Below, piece by piece: positions 1-5,241 of a stretch of DNA of 5,241 bases (position 1 is its first letter; each line of letters starts with the position of its first letter). The notes under the pieces are model-generated. The model was not told where the DNA came from. It saw only the letters and a list, made by a program, of their open reading frames with translations, and ran no database searches. The position numbers and the translations under genes are program-made. Where the stretch lies: contig UQOH01000106.1 in NCBI GenBank assembly GCA_900542625.1, positions 1 through 5,241 on the forward strand, given 5' to 3'. This stretch comes from an uncultured Fusobacterium sp. Its GTDB lineage: Bacteria; Fusobacteriota; Fusobacteriia; Fusobacteriales; Fusobacteriaceae.

Positions 1-2
1 AA

Positions 3-1808
3 AGAACTGCTGTAAAAATTATGCTGGATATTTCTGCTGTAGCTGCAGCTGTTTTTTTATCAGTTCTGCTTAGATTTGACAGTTCACATATTAATGCTGA
101 TGTTTTAAGATATTTTCTTTTCTATTCTGCTATCTATCTTCTTATCTCAGGAGCATATAAAAATATTGCCATAAGCTGGAGTTACACAGACTCCCTTGAT
201 GTTTTCAGACTAATTACTATTCATATATTTACTTTAATCTGCATGATATTTTCTTTTGCTGTTTTAAGAGAAGATTTTTCAAGACAGGTTACTGCTCTTG
301 TTTTTGTTTTTTCTCTTTCTATCCAGCTTTTAATGAGAATGTTTTTCAGAATGAACAGACAATATAAATATGGTTTCCTTAAACCAAAACATAAAAATGG
401 AAAAAGGGCTTTGATATACGGCGCAGGAGAAGCAGGAATAACTCTTGTAAGGGAAAGCAAGCTTAATAAGAATTTTGCGTATAACATTCTGGGACTTATT
501 GATGATGACCCAAGAAAACAAGGAATATATATTAATGGAATAAAAGTATATGGGAATAAAAAAGTAATAAAGCATTATGTTCAGAGATTAAGAATAGAAG
601 TTCTTATCCTTGCTATTCCATCACTTGATTTAGATACACTTAAACATATTTTAAAGGAACTTGAAAATCTGGTTGATGTAGAGATAAAAATACTTCCTTT
701 AATACAAAACAGTTTATCTGATGAACCTCTATCAAATCAGATAAGAAATGTAAAAATAGAAGATTTACTTGGAAGAGAGGAAGTAAAAGTTAATGATGAA
801 AATATATCTTCATTTATAACAGGAAAAACTATTCTTGTTACAGGGGGCGGAGGAAGTATAGGTTCAGAACTTTCAAGACAGCTTTCTAAATATAATCCTA
901 AGAAACTAATAAATATTGATGTAAATGAAAACTCTCTTTACTTATTGGAACTTGAAATCAAAAGAGCTCATAAGGGAATAGACTTGGTAAGTGAGATATG
1001 CAGTATAAGGGACAGAGAAAAACTTGATTATCTGTTTTCTATATATAAACCTGATATTGTATTCCATGCAGCAGCCCATAAACATGTTCCTCTTATGGAG
1101 CACAGCCCAGAAGAGGCTATTAAAAACAATATATTTGGTACTAAAAACTTAGTTGATACAGCTGATAAATATAAAGTGGACAGATTTGTAATGATATCCA
1201 CAGATAAAGCGGTAAATCCTACCAATATTATGGGAGCAAGCAAAAGAGCATGCGAGCTTATTGTTGAAAAGAAAAACGAAGAAAGCAGTACAAAATTTAT
1301 GGCAGTAAGATTTGGAAATGTTCTTGGAAGCAATGGTTCTGTTATACCAATATTCAAAAAACTTCTTGAAGAGGGAAGAAATCTTACAGTTACGCACAAA
1401 GACATGACAAGATATTTTATGACTATACCTGAAGCGGCGCAGCTTGTAATTGAAGCAGGAACTCTTGGAAAAGGCGGGGAAGTATTTATCTTAGATATGG
1501 GAGAACCTGTAAAAATCATGGATTTAGCTAAAAATATGATAAGATTCTCAAACAGTAAAGTGGGAATAGATATTGTAGGACTAAGACCGGGAGAGAAACT
1601 CTATGAGGAACTCCTTTATGATGTAAATTCAGCAGTTAAGACTGATAATAAAAAGATATTTATTACAAAAATAGAGAAAGAAAATATAGATATTCCTTAT
1701 TACTTAAACAATTTAAAAGAGTTAATAAGTAAGAAATCAGGAATAGACGAGATAAAGAAAACAATGAAAGAATTTATTACTTCATATAAAGAAGTGAAAT
1801 ATGAATAA
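3..1808 (+). CDS. pglF: Membrane-bound UDP-GlcNAc 4,6-dehydratase, PglF/WbpM/CapD family (5'-partial)
   Basis: Likely converts UDP-GlcNAc to UDP-2-acetamido-2,6-dideoxy-4-keto-hexose at the inner membrane, supplying the aminotransferase encoded next. Residues here count from the ATG at 21. About four hydrophobic segments lie at 4-18, 29-46, 62-82 and 89-110. A first Rossmann-like domain follows (GAGEAG at 134-139), then the SDR dehydratase domain with the NAD-binding glycine motif TGGGGSIGSE (274-283), HAAAHKHVPLME (349-360), STDKAVNP (393-400) and LRPGEK (521-526). The usual SDR catalytic Tyr is Met404, with Lys408 four residues on. That is the Ser/Met/Lys arrangement known for large WbpM/PglF enzymes, with Thr394-Asp395-Lys396 as the expected catalytic set. 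The reading frame is open upstream of ATG 21 to the window edge, no ribosome site precedes that ATG, and the first membrane segment begins almost at once. The true start is therefore probably a little left of the window. The class is certain; the exact nucleotide-sugar product is inferred. Confidence 0.93.
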   Translation, partial: RTAVKIMLDISAVAAAVFLSVLLRFDSSHINADVLRYFLFYSAIYLLISGAYKNIAISWSYTDSLDVFRLITIHIFTLICMIFSFAVLREDFSRQVTALVFVFSLSIQLLMRMFFRMNRQYKYGFLKPKHKNGKRALIYGAGEAGITLVRESKLNKNFAYNILGLIDDDPRKQGIYINGIKVYGNKKVIKHYVQRLRIEVLILAIPSLDLDTLKHILKELENLVDVEIKILPLIQNSLSDEPLSNQIRNVKIEDLLGREEVKVNDENISSFITGKTILVTGGGGSIGSELSRQLSKYNPKKLINIDVNENSLYLLELEIKRAHKGIDLVSEICSIRDREKLDYLFSIYKPDIVFHAAAHKHVPLMEHSPEEAIKNNIFGTKNLVDTADKYKVDRFVMISTDKAVNPTNIMGASKRACELIVEKKNEESSTKFMAVRFGNVLGSNGSVIPIFKKLLEEGRNLTVTHKDMTRYFMTIPEAAQLVIEAGTLGKGGEVFILDMGEPVKIMDLAKNMIRFSNSKVGIDIVGLRPGEKLYEELLYDVNSAVKTDNKKIFITKIEKENIDIPYYLNNLKELISKKSGIDEIKKTMKEFITSYKEVKYE

Positions 1809-1854
1809 ATTATAAAGTATAAAAAATAATTATTATGGGAAGAGAGGGGAAATC

Positions 1855-3117
1855 ATGAAAGAAGAGATAAAACCATTCTTAAAAAGATGTTATTTAAGCT
1901 CACCAACAATGCATGGTTTAGAAGCTGAATATATGATGGAAGCTTACAATACAAACTGGATGTCAACTGTTGGAAAAAATATTGATGAAATTGAGAATAT
2001 GATAAGCCAAAGAGTTGGATGTAAATATGCTGTGGCACTTTCTGCAGGAACTCCGGCTTTACATTTAGCAATGAAACTTGCAGGAGTAACGCGTAATACA
2101 AAGGTATTCTGCAGTGATATGACATTTGCAGCTACTTTAAATCCTGTTGTATATGAGGGGGGAATTCCAATATTTATTGATACAGAATATGATACATGGA
2201 ATATGGATCCTGTTGCTCTTGAAAAAGCTTTTGAATTACATCCAGATGTAAAAGTTGTGGTTTTAGTTAATCTTTACGGAGTTCCCGGAAAAATAGATGA
2301 AATAAAAGAAATATGCAAAAAACATGGTGCTGTTATTGTTGAAGATGCAGCTGAATCTTTAGGAGCAACATATAAAGGAAAAGAAACAGGAACATTTGGA
2401 GATTACAATGTTATCTCTTTTAACGGAAATAAGATTATTACAGGTTCTTCAGGAGGAATGCTCCTTACTGATAATAAAGAAGCAGCAGAAAAAGTTCGTA
2501 AATGGTCTACTCAATCAAGAGAAAACGCTCCATGGTATCAACATGAAGAGATTGGATACAACTACCGTATGAGCAATGTAATAGCTGGTGTAGTAAGAGG
2601 GCAGATTTCATATTTAGAGGAACATATTAAACAGAAAAAAGCAATTTACGAAAGATATAAAGAGGGATTTAAAAATTTGCCAGTAAAAATGAATCCTTTT
2701 GATGAAGAAAACAGTGTTCCTAATTTCTGGTTATCATGCATGATAATTGATTCAAGCGCAATGTGTAAACAAGTTCGCAGTGAAACAAAAGCACTGTATA
2801 TTAAAGAAAAGGGAAAAAGCTGTCCTACAGAAATACTTGAAACACTTGCTAAATATAATGCAGAGGGAAGACCTATATGGAAACCAATGCATATGCAGCC
2901 AATTTATAGAATGAATGAATTTATAACTAGAGAGGGAAATGGAAGAGCTAAAACCAATGCATATATAAATGGCGGTGCAGTTGGAAAAGACGGCAGACCT
3001 TTAGATGTTGGAATGGATATATTCAACAGAGGACTTTGCCTGCCAAGTGATAACAAAATGACACCAGAAGAACAGGACATAATAATAAAAATAGTAAGAA
3101 GTTGTTTTGAGGGATAA
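1855..3117 (+). CDS. pglE: UDP-4-amino-4,6-dideoxy-GlcNAc-forming aminotransferase, DegT/DnrJ/EryC1/StrS (PglE-like)
   Basis: PLP-dependent sugar aminotransferase of fold type I, 420 aa, expected to be cytoplasmic. It would use glutamate to aminate C4 of the 4-keto sugar made by the preceding dehydratase. Visible motifs in order: SSPTMHG near the N-terminus (15-21); SAGTPALH (63-70), the phosphate-binding loop; VEDAAESLG (162-170), whose Asp164 should pair with the PLP ring nitrogen; and SFNGNKIITGSSGG (188-201), whose Lys193 should form the internal aldimine. RPIWKPMHMQP (339-349) and GLCLPSDNKM (393-402) are typical of the C-terminal domain. Between them is a Gly/Asn-rich stretch (about 360-386). 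From memory similar stretches occur in some long homologues, so I do not treat it as damage. The ATG follows AGAGGGGA (1843-1850). The gap to the dehydratase gene is 46 nt and to the next gene only 3 nt, consistent with one transcript. The family is certain; C4 specificity and the pglE symbol rest on neighbours and motifs. Confidence 0.92.
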   Translation: MKEEIKPFLKRCYLSSPTMHGLEAEYMMEAYNTNWMSTVGKNIDEIENMISQRVGCKYAVALSAGTPALHLAMKLAGVTRNTKVFCSDMTFAATLNPVVYEGGIPIFIDTEYDTWNMDPVALEKAFELHPDVKVVVLVNLYGVPGKIDEIKEICKKHGAVIVEDAAESLGATYKGKETGTFGDYNVISFNGNKIITGSSGGMLLTDNKEAAEKVRKWSTQSRENAPWYQHEEIGYNYRMSNVIAGVVRGQISYLEEHIKQKKAIYERYKEGFKNLPVKMNPFDEENSVPNFWLSCMIIDSSAMCKQVRSETKALYIKEKGKSCPTEILETLAKYNAEGRPIWKPMHMQPIYRMNEFITREGNGRAKTNAYINGGAVGKDGRPLDVGMDIFNRGLCLPSDNKMTPEEQDIIIKIVRSCFEG

Positions 3118-3120
3118 AAA

Positions 3121-3753
3121 ATGTATAGAAAATTTTTTAAAAGACCATTTGATATTATCTGTTCTTTAATGTTTATTTTTTGGTTTTGGTGGCTGTACAT
3201 AATAGTGGGAATACTTGTAAAACAAAAGTTAGGTTCTCCAGTAATATTTAAACAGCAAAGACCGGGATTAAACGGGAAAATATTTACAATGTATAAATTC
3301 AGAAGTATGACAGATGCAAAAGATAAAAATGGAAACTTATTATCTGATGCAGAAAGACTTCCAAGATTTGGAAAAATATTAAGAGCAACAAGCTTGGATG
3401 AAATACCTGAATTTATAAATGTGTTAAAAGGAGATATGAGTTTAATAGGTCCCAGACCTCTGCTTGTAGAATACCTTGAAAGATACAGCGCAGAACAGAG
3501 AAAAAGACATGATGTAAGACCAGGGATTACGGGCTGGGCACAGGTAAACGGCAGAAATGCAATATCATGGGAAGAAAAATTTAAATATGATGTTGAATAT
3601 GTAAATAAATTAAGTTTTCCTCTTGATATGAAAATAATATTTTTAACAATTAAAAAAATAATAAAAAAAGAAGATATATCTGATTTTAAAAATAAAAATG
3701 TAGAAATAAATTTTGATGAATATAGGAGAAAACAAAATGAATATAAAAGGTAA
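3121..3753 (+). CDS. pglC: Undecaprenyl-phosphate phosphoglycosyl transferase, PglC-like bacterial sugar transferase
   Basis: Monotopic phosphoglycosyl transferase of 210 aa. It should transfer a sugar 1-phosphate from a UDP-sugar, here plausibly UDP-diNAc-bacillosamine or the 4-amino precursor, to undecaprenyl phosphate at the inner membrane, starting glycan assembly. A basic N-terminus (KRPFD, 7-11) precedes one hydrophobic segment (12-33). The catalytic core follows: FKQQRPGLNGKIFTMYKFRSM (43-63), SLDEIPEF (91-98) with the Asp93-Glu94 dyad, GDMSLIGPRPLLVEY (104-118), and RPGITGWAQVNGRNAISW (133-150). Asp93-Glu94 has the same numbering as in characterised PglC. Two oddities: the membrane segment has Trp23-Trp24 where characterised PglC has Ser-Pro, and the C-terminal tail after about residue 183 is Lys/Asn-rich and unlike the family. 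The ribosome site GAGGG (3109-3113) lies inside the end of the aminotransferase gene, suggesting translational coupling. The 3' end overlaps the next gene by 17 nt. The symbol reflects class; the donor sugar is inferred. Confidence 0.92.
   Translation: MYRKFFKRPFDIICSLMFIFWFWWLYIIVGILVKQKLGSPVIFKQQRPGLNGKIFTMYKFRSMTDAKDKNGNLLSDAERLPRFGKILRATSLDEIPEFINVLKGDMSLIGPRPLLVEYLERYSAEQRKRHDVRPGITGWAQVNGRNAISWEEKFKYDVEYVNKLSFPLDMKIIFLTIKKIIKKEDISDFKNKNVEINFDEYRRKQNEYKR
3724..3729 (+). promoter_or_regulatory. Ribosome binding site that sets the acetyltransferase start at 3737
   Basis: AGGAGA lies 7 nt before the ATG at 3737 and inside the final codons of the pglC-like gene. In-frame alternatives upstream (TTG at 3713, ATG at 3716) have only A/T-rich DNA before them and would place this purine block inside the coding region. 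Starting at 3737 also gives the N-terminus MNIKGKKVLLRAVEEKDL, which matches the usual beginning of this acetyltransferase family. Confidence 0.8.
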
Positions 3754-4264
3754 AAAAGTATTACTAAGAGCTGTTGAAGAAAAAGACCTAAAACAATTAT
3801 TAGAAATAATAAATGATGAAAATATTGAAAAAATGTTAGGTGGCTTTTCTTTTCCTATTTCTCAAAAAGATCAAGTTAATTGGTATAACAATTTAAAAAA
3901 TGCTACAAACCAATTACGATGTGTTATTGATGTGAATGATAGTTGTATAGGAATGATAGTATTATCAGATATTGACTATAAAAATGGAACAGCTGAAATT
4001 CATATTAAACTTATTAATTCAATGATTAACAGAAGAAAAGGATACGGTTATGATTCTTTAAAAACAATATTATTATATGGATTTCAAGAATTAAGATTAA
4101 ATTGCATTTATTCAAATGTTTTAGAGTATAATACTCCTTCACAGAATTTATTTAAAAAATTAGGTTTTAAACAAGAAGGAATTTTAAGAGAAAGAATTTA
4201 TAAAAATAATCAATATAATAATTTGCTAAGTTTTTCTATAAAAGCTGGTGAGCTAATTGATTAA
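3737..4264 (+). CDS. GNAT-family N-acetyltransferase (RimJ/PseH-like), probably sugar-modifying
   Basis: A 175-aa acetyl-CoA-dependent N-acetyltransferase of the GNAT fold, expected to be cytoplasmic. It opens with the strand LRAVEEKDL (10-18). The acetyl-CoA pyrophosphate-binding motif is seen as R99-x-x-G102-x-G104 (NRRKGYGYDSL, 98-108). NTPSQNLFKKLGFKQEG (132-148) is the usual C-terminal signature of RimJ-type GNATs and of PseH, which acetylates the 4-amino group of a UDP-sugar in pseudaminic acid synthesis. In this position it may acetylate the 4-amino sugar from the PglE-like enzyme, replacing the unrelated hexapeptide-repeat PglD, or acetylate an amino sugar made by the following aminotransferase. 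The start chosen follows AGGAGA; it overlaps the preceding gene by 17 nt, so the two are probably translationally coupled. The DNA is distinctly more AT-rich than the three genes before it. The fold is certain, but the substrate is unknown; a ribosomal-protein or antibiotic acetyltransferase role is less likely here. Confidence 0.87.
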   Translation: MNIKGKKVLLRAVEEKDLKQLLEIINDENIEKMLGGFSFPISQKDQVNWYNNLKNATNQLRCVIDVNDSCIGMIVLSDIDYKNGTAEIHIKLINSMINRRKGYGYDSLKTILLYGFQELRLNCIYSNVLEYNTPSQNLFKKLGFKQEGILRERIYKNNQYNNLLSFSIKAGELID

Positions 4265-4271
4265 AGAAATT

Positions 4272-4278
4272 GGAGGAG
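4272..4278 (+). promoter_or_regulatory. Strong ribosome binding site supporting a TTG start at 4287
   Basis: GGAGGAG is a near-perfect Shine-Dalgarno sequence in an otherwise AT-rich 22-nt gap. It ends 8 nt before a TTG codon at 4287. The frame opens only after a stop at 4254-4256. The first in-frame ATG is not reached until 4440, after the conserved SGREA and FPSYACDS motifs, so the TTG is the best-supported start. Confidence 0.78.
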
Positions 4279-4286
4279 AATTTTAT

Positions 4287-5241
4287 TTGATTCCTAAATT
4301 GAATTTTACTAAAAATGGAATATTTGATTTATTAAAAGGATATGATTATCAATTATTTGAATCTGGAAGAGAAGCTTTTGAAATAATAAACAAGTTAACA
4401 AATAAAAAAATTTTATTTCCCTCTTACGCTTGTGATTCTATGTATCAATTTTTAAATAAGGAAAATTTGATTTTTTATAATGTAGATTCTGATTTTAATA
4501 TAGATATAAAAGATATTCAAAAAGAAATTAATAATGAAGAAATAGGAGTATTGATTTTTGTTAATTATTTTGGAAAATTACAAGATAAAAAAGTTTTATC
4601 TTATATTAATTCATTAAAGGAAAAAGGAATAATAGTTATAGAAGATACAACACATTCATTTTTTACTAATATATGTACTATCGGAGACTATTGTATTGCT
4701 TCATTAAGAAAATGGTTTTGTCTTCCTAATGGTGGAATTCTATATAGTAAAAAAAATTTTAATCAACTTGAAACTTCTATAAATAATTATTTTAATTTTG
4801 AGAGAAAAAAAGCTTTTGCTCTAAAGAAAAAATATTTAACAAATGGAAATTTTTCTAAAAAAGATTTTTTAAAGCTTTTTAATGAAACAGAAGATTTTTT
4901 AGATAAAAATAAAGAAATTAATGAAATTTCTAAAGAATCATTTGAAATATTAAATAAAATAGATGTAAAAAATTTAATCAAGAGAAGAAGAGAAAATTAT
5001 AAATATTTATTAAAAAAATTGAAAAAATCATCTCAAATAAAGTTTTATAAAATTGACATTAAAATTGAAGTTCCTTTATTTTTAGTTATTAAATTAAAAA
5101 ATAATATTGAAAGAGAAGAAATTCATAAATATTTAATAAAAAATAAAATTTATTGTCCAATTCATTGGCCTTTGATAGATGATATAAATGAAAATTTTGC
5201 TGTAAATAATTTCATAGAAAAAATTATTTCTATTCCTATAG
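4287..5241 (+). CDS. DegT/DnrJ/EryC1/StrS-like aminotransferase, divergent subfamily (3'-partial)
   Basis: The frame stays open from TTG 4287 to the window edge (318 codons plus one base), so the C-terminus is missing. It is a PLP-dependent aminotransferase-like protein of the sugar aminotransferase superfamily, but far from the PglE-like protein in this window. Motifs seen: ESGREAF (25-31) in place of the usual SGT loop; FPSYACDSM (44-52); a strand and turn FVNYFGKLQD (91-100); IEDTTHSFF (118-126), with Asp120 as the expected PLP ring partner and His123 nearby; SLRKWFCLPNGG (139-150), with Lys142 as the likely PLP lysine; KRRRENYKYL (232-241); and YCPIHWP (289-295). The final residues ISIPI resemble the start of the SLPID-type motif near the end of such proteins, so perhaps 25-40 residues are missing. 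The key PLP residues are present, so it may be active, probably on a keto-sugar nucleotide. The substrate cannot be told. The DNA is extremely AT-rich (7-14 G+C per 60 in rows sampled). It follows the acetyltransferase by 22 nt, suggesting a joint role. Confidence 0.85.
   Translation, partial: MIPKLNFTKNGIFDLLKGYDYQLFESGREAFEIINKLTNKKILFPSYACDSMYQFLNKENLIFYNVDSDFNIDIKDIQKEINNEEIGVLIFVNYFGKLQDKKVLSYINSLKEKGIIVIEDTTHSFFTNICTIGDYCIASLRKWFCLPNGGILYSKKNFNQLETSINNYFNFERKKAFALKKKYLTNGNFSKKDFLKLFNETEDFLDKNKEINEISKESFEILNKIDVKNLIKRRRENYKYLLKKLKKSSQIKFYKIDIKIEVPLFLVIKLKNNIEREEIHKYLIKNKIYCPIHWPLIDDINENFAVNNFIEKIISIPI

Noticed and set aside
1028..1519. A 163-codon open frame on the minus strand.
   Set aside because: It lies entirely antisense to the SDR catalytic domain, whose motifs are clear. 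It has no recognisable domain and is a shadow frame.
1809..1854. A possible promoter in the AT-rich 46-nt gap between the dehydratase and aminotransferase genes (TATAAAGTAT, then TAATTATTAT).
   Set aside because: TATA-like strings are expected by chance at this composition, no matching -35 element is visible at proper spacing, and the gap is short enough for read-through.
2881..2964. A 14-base direct repeat, AAACCAATGCATAT, at 2881-2894 and 2951-2964.
   Set aside because: The two copies are read in different codon phases within the aminotransferase gene and encode different residues (KPMH and KTNAY). They have no flanking structure and are short enough to arise by chance in AT-rich coding DNA.
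3713..3736. An earlier start for the acetyltransferase at TTG 3713 or ATG 3716.
   Set aside because: Neither has a ribosome site before it, and both would put the AGGAGA site inside the gene. The ATG at 3737 has correct spacing and gives the usual family N-terminus.
4257..4259. An in-frame TTG at 4257 as an alternative start for the second aminotransferase.
   Set aside because: It comes right after the stop at 4254-4256 and before the strong GGAGGAG site, which would then be translated. The TTG at 4287 is placed correctly relative to that site.
4787..4981. A 64-codon minus-strand open frame rich in Phe, Leu, Ser and Lys.
   Set aside because: It is antisense to the second aminotransferase. 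Its composition is just the complement of Lys/Glu/Asn-rich coding sequence, and nothing suggests a real small protein.

Overview
This is a 5.2 kb piece of a cell-surface glycan (capsule, O-antigen or protein-glycosylation type) biosynthesis locus. Five genes lie head to tail on the + strand. DNA is AT-rich, AGA dominates arginine codons, and purine-rich Shine-Dalgarno sequences precede most genes. With the WbpM/PglF-type and PglC-type enzymes this suggests a low-GC bacterium. Fusobacteriota is my best guess, with low-GC Firmicutes or Campylobacterota as alternatives. No rRNA, tRNA or other taxonomic marker is present, so the placement is weak.

The left part (about 1-3600) encodes a recognisable module. 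A membrane-anchored UDP-GlcNAc 4,6-dehydratase (PglF/WbpM/CapD class) is cut at its N-terminus by the window edge. Next come a PLP-dependent UDP-4-keto-sugar aminotransferase (PglE/DegT class) and a monotopic phosphoglycosyl transferase (PglC class). Together they would make UDP-4-amino-4,6-dideoxy-GlcNAc, or its N-acetylated form (UDP-di-N-acetylbacillosamine), and load the sugar phosphate onto undecaprenyl phosphate as the first step of glycan assembly.

The right part (about 3600-5241) is much more AT-rich. It holds a GNAT-fold N-acetyltransferase whose start overlaps the end of the pglC-like gene. A second, very different DegT/DnrJ/EryC1-like aminotransferase follows; it has a TTG start and runs off the right edge. 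This looks like the start of a strain-variable sugar-modification segment joined to the more conserved initiation module. The GNAT sits where a PglD-type acetyltransferase would be expected, but it could equally serve another amino sugar together with the second aminotransferase.

The genes are tightly packed: gaps of 46, 3, -17 and 22 nt. I see no convincing internal promoter, terminator, RNA gene, mobile element or CRISPR array, and no gene-free stretch over 50 nt, so the five genes probably form one transcript. I did not find a clearly new system. The points most worth checking are the loss of the Ser-Pro helix-break motif in the PglC-like protein, the composition break near 3600, and the functions of the GNAT and the second aminotransferase.
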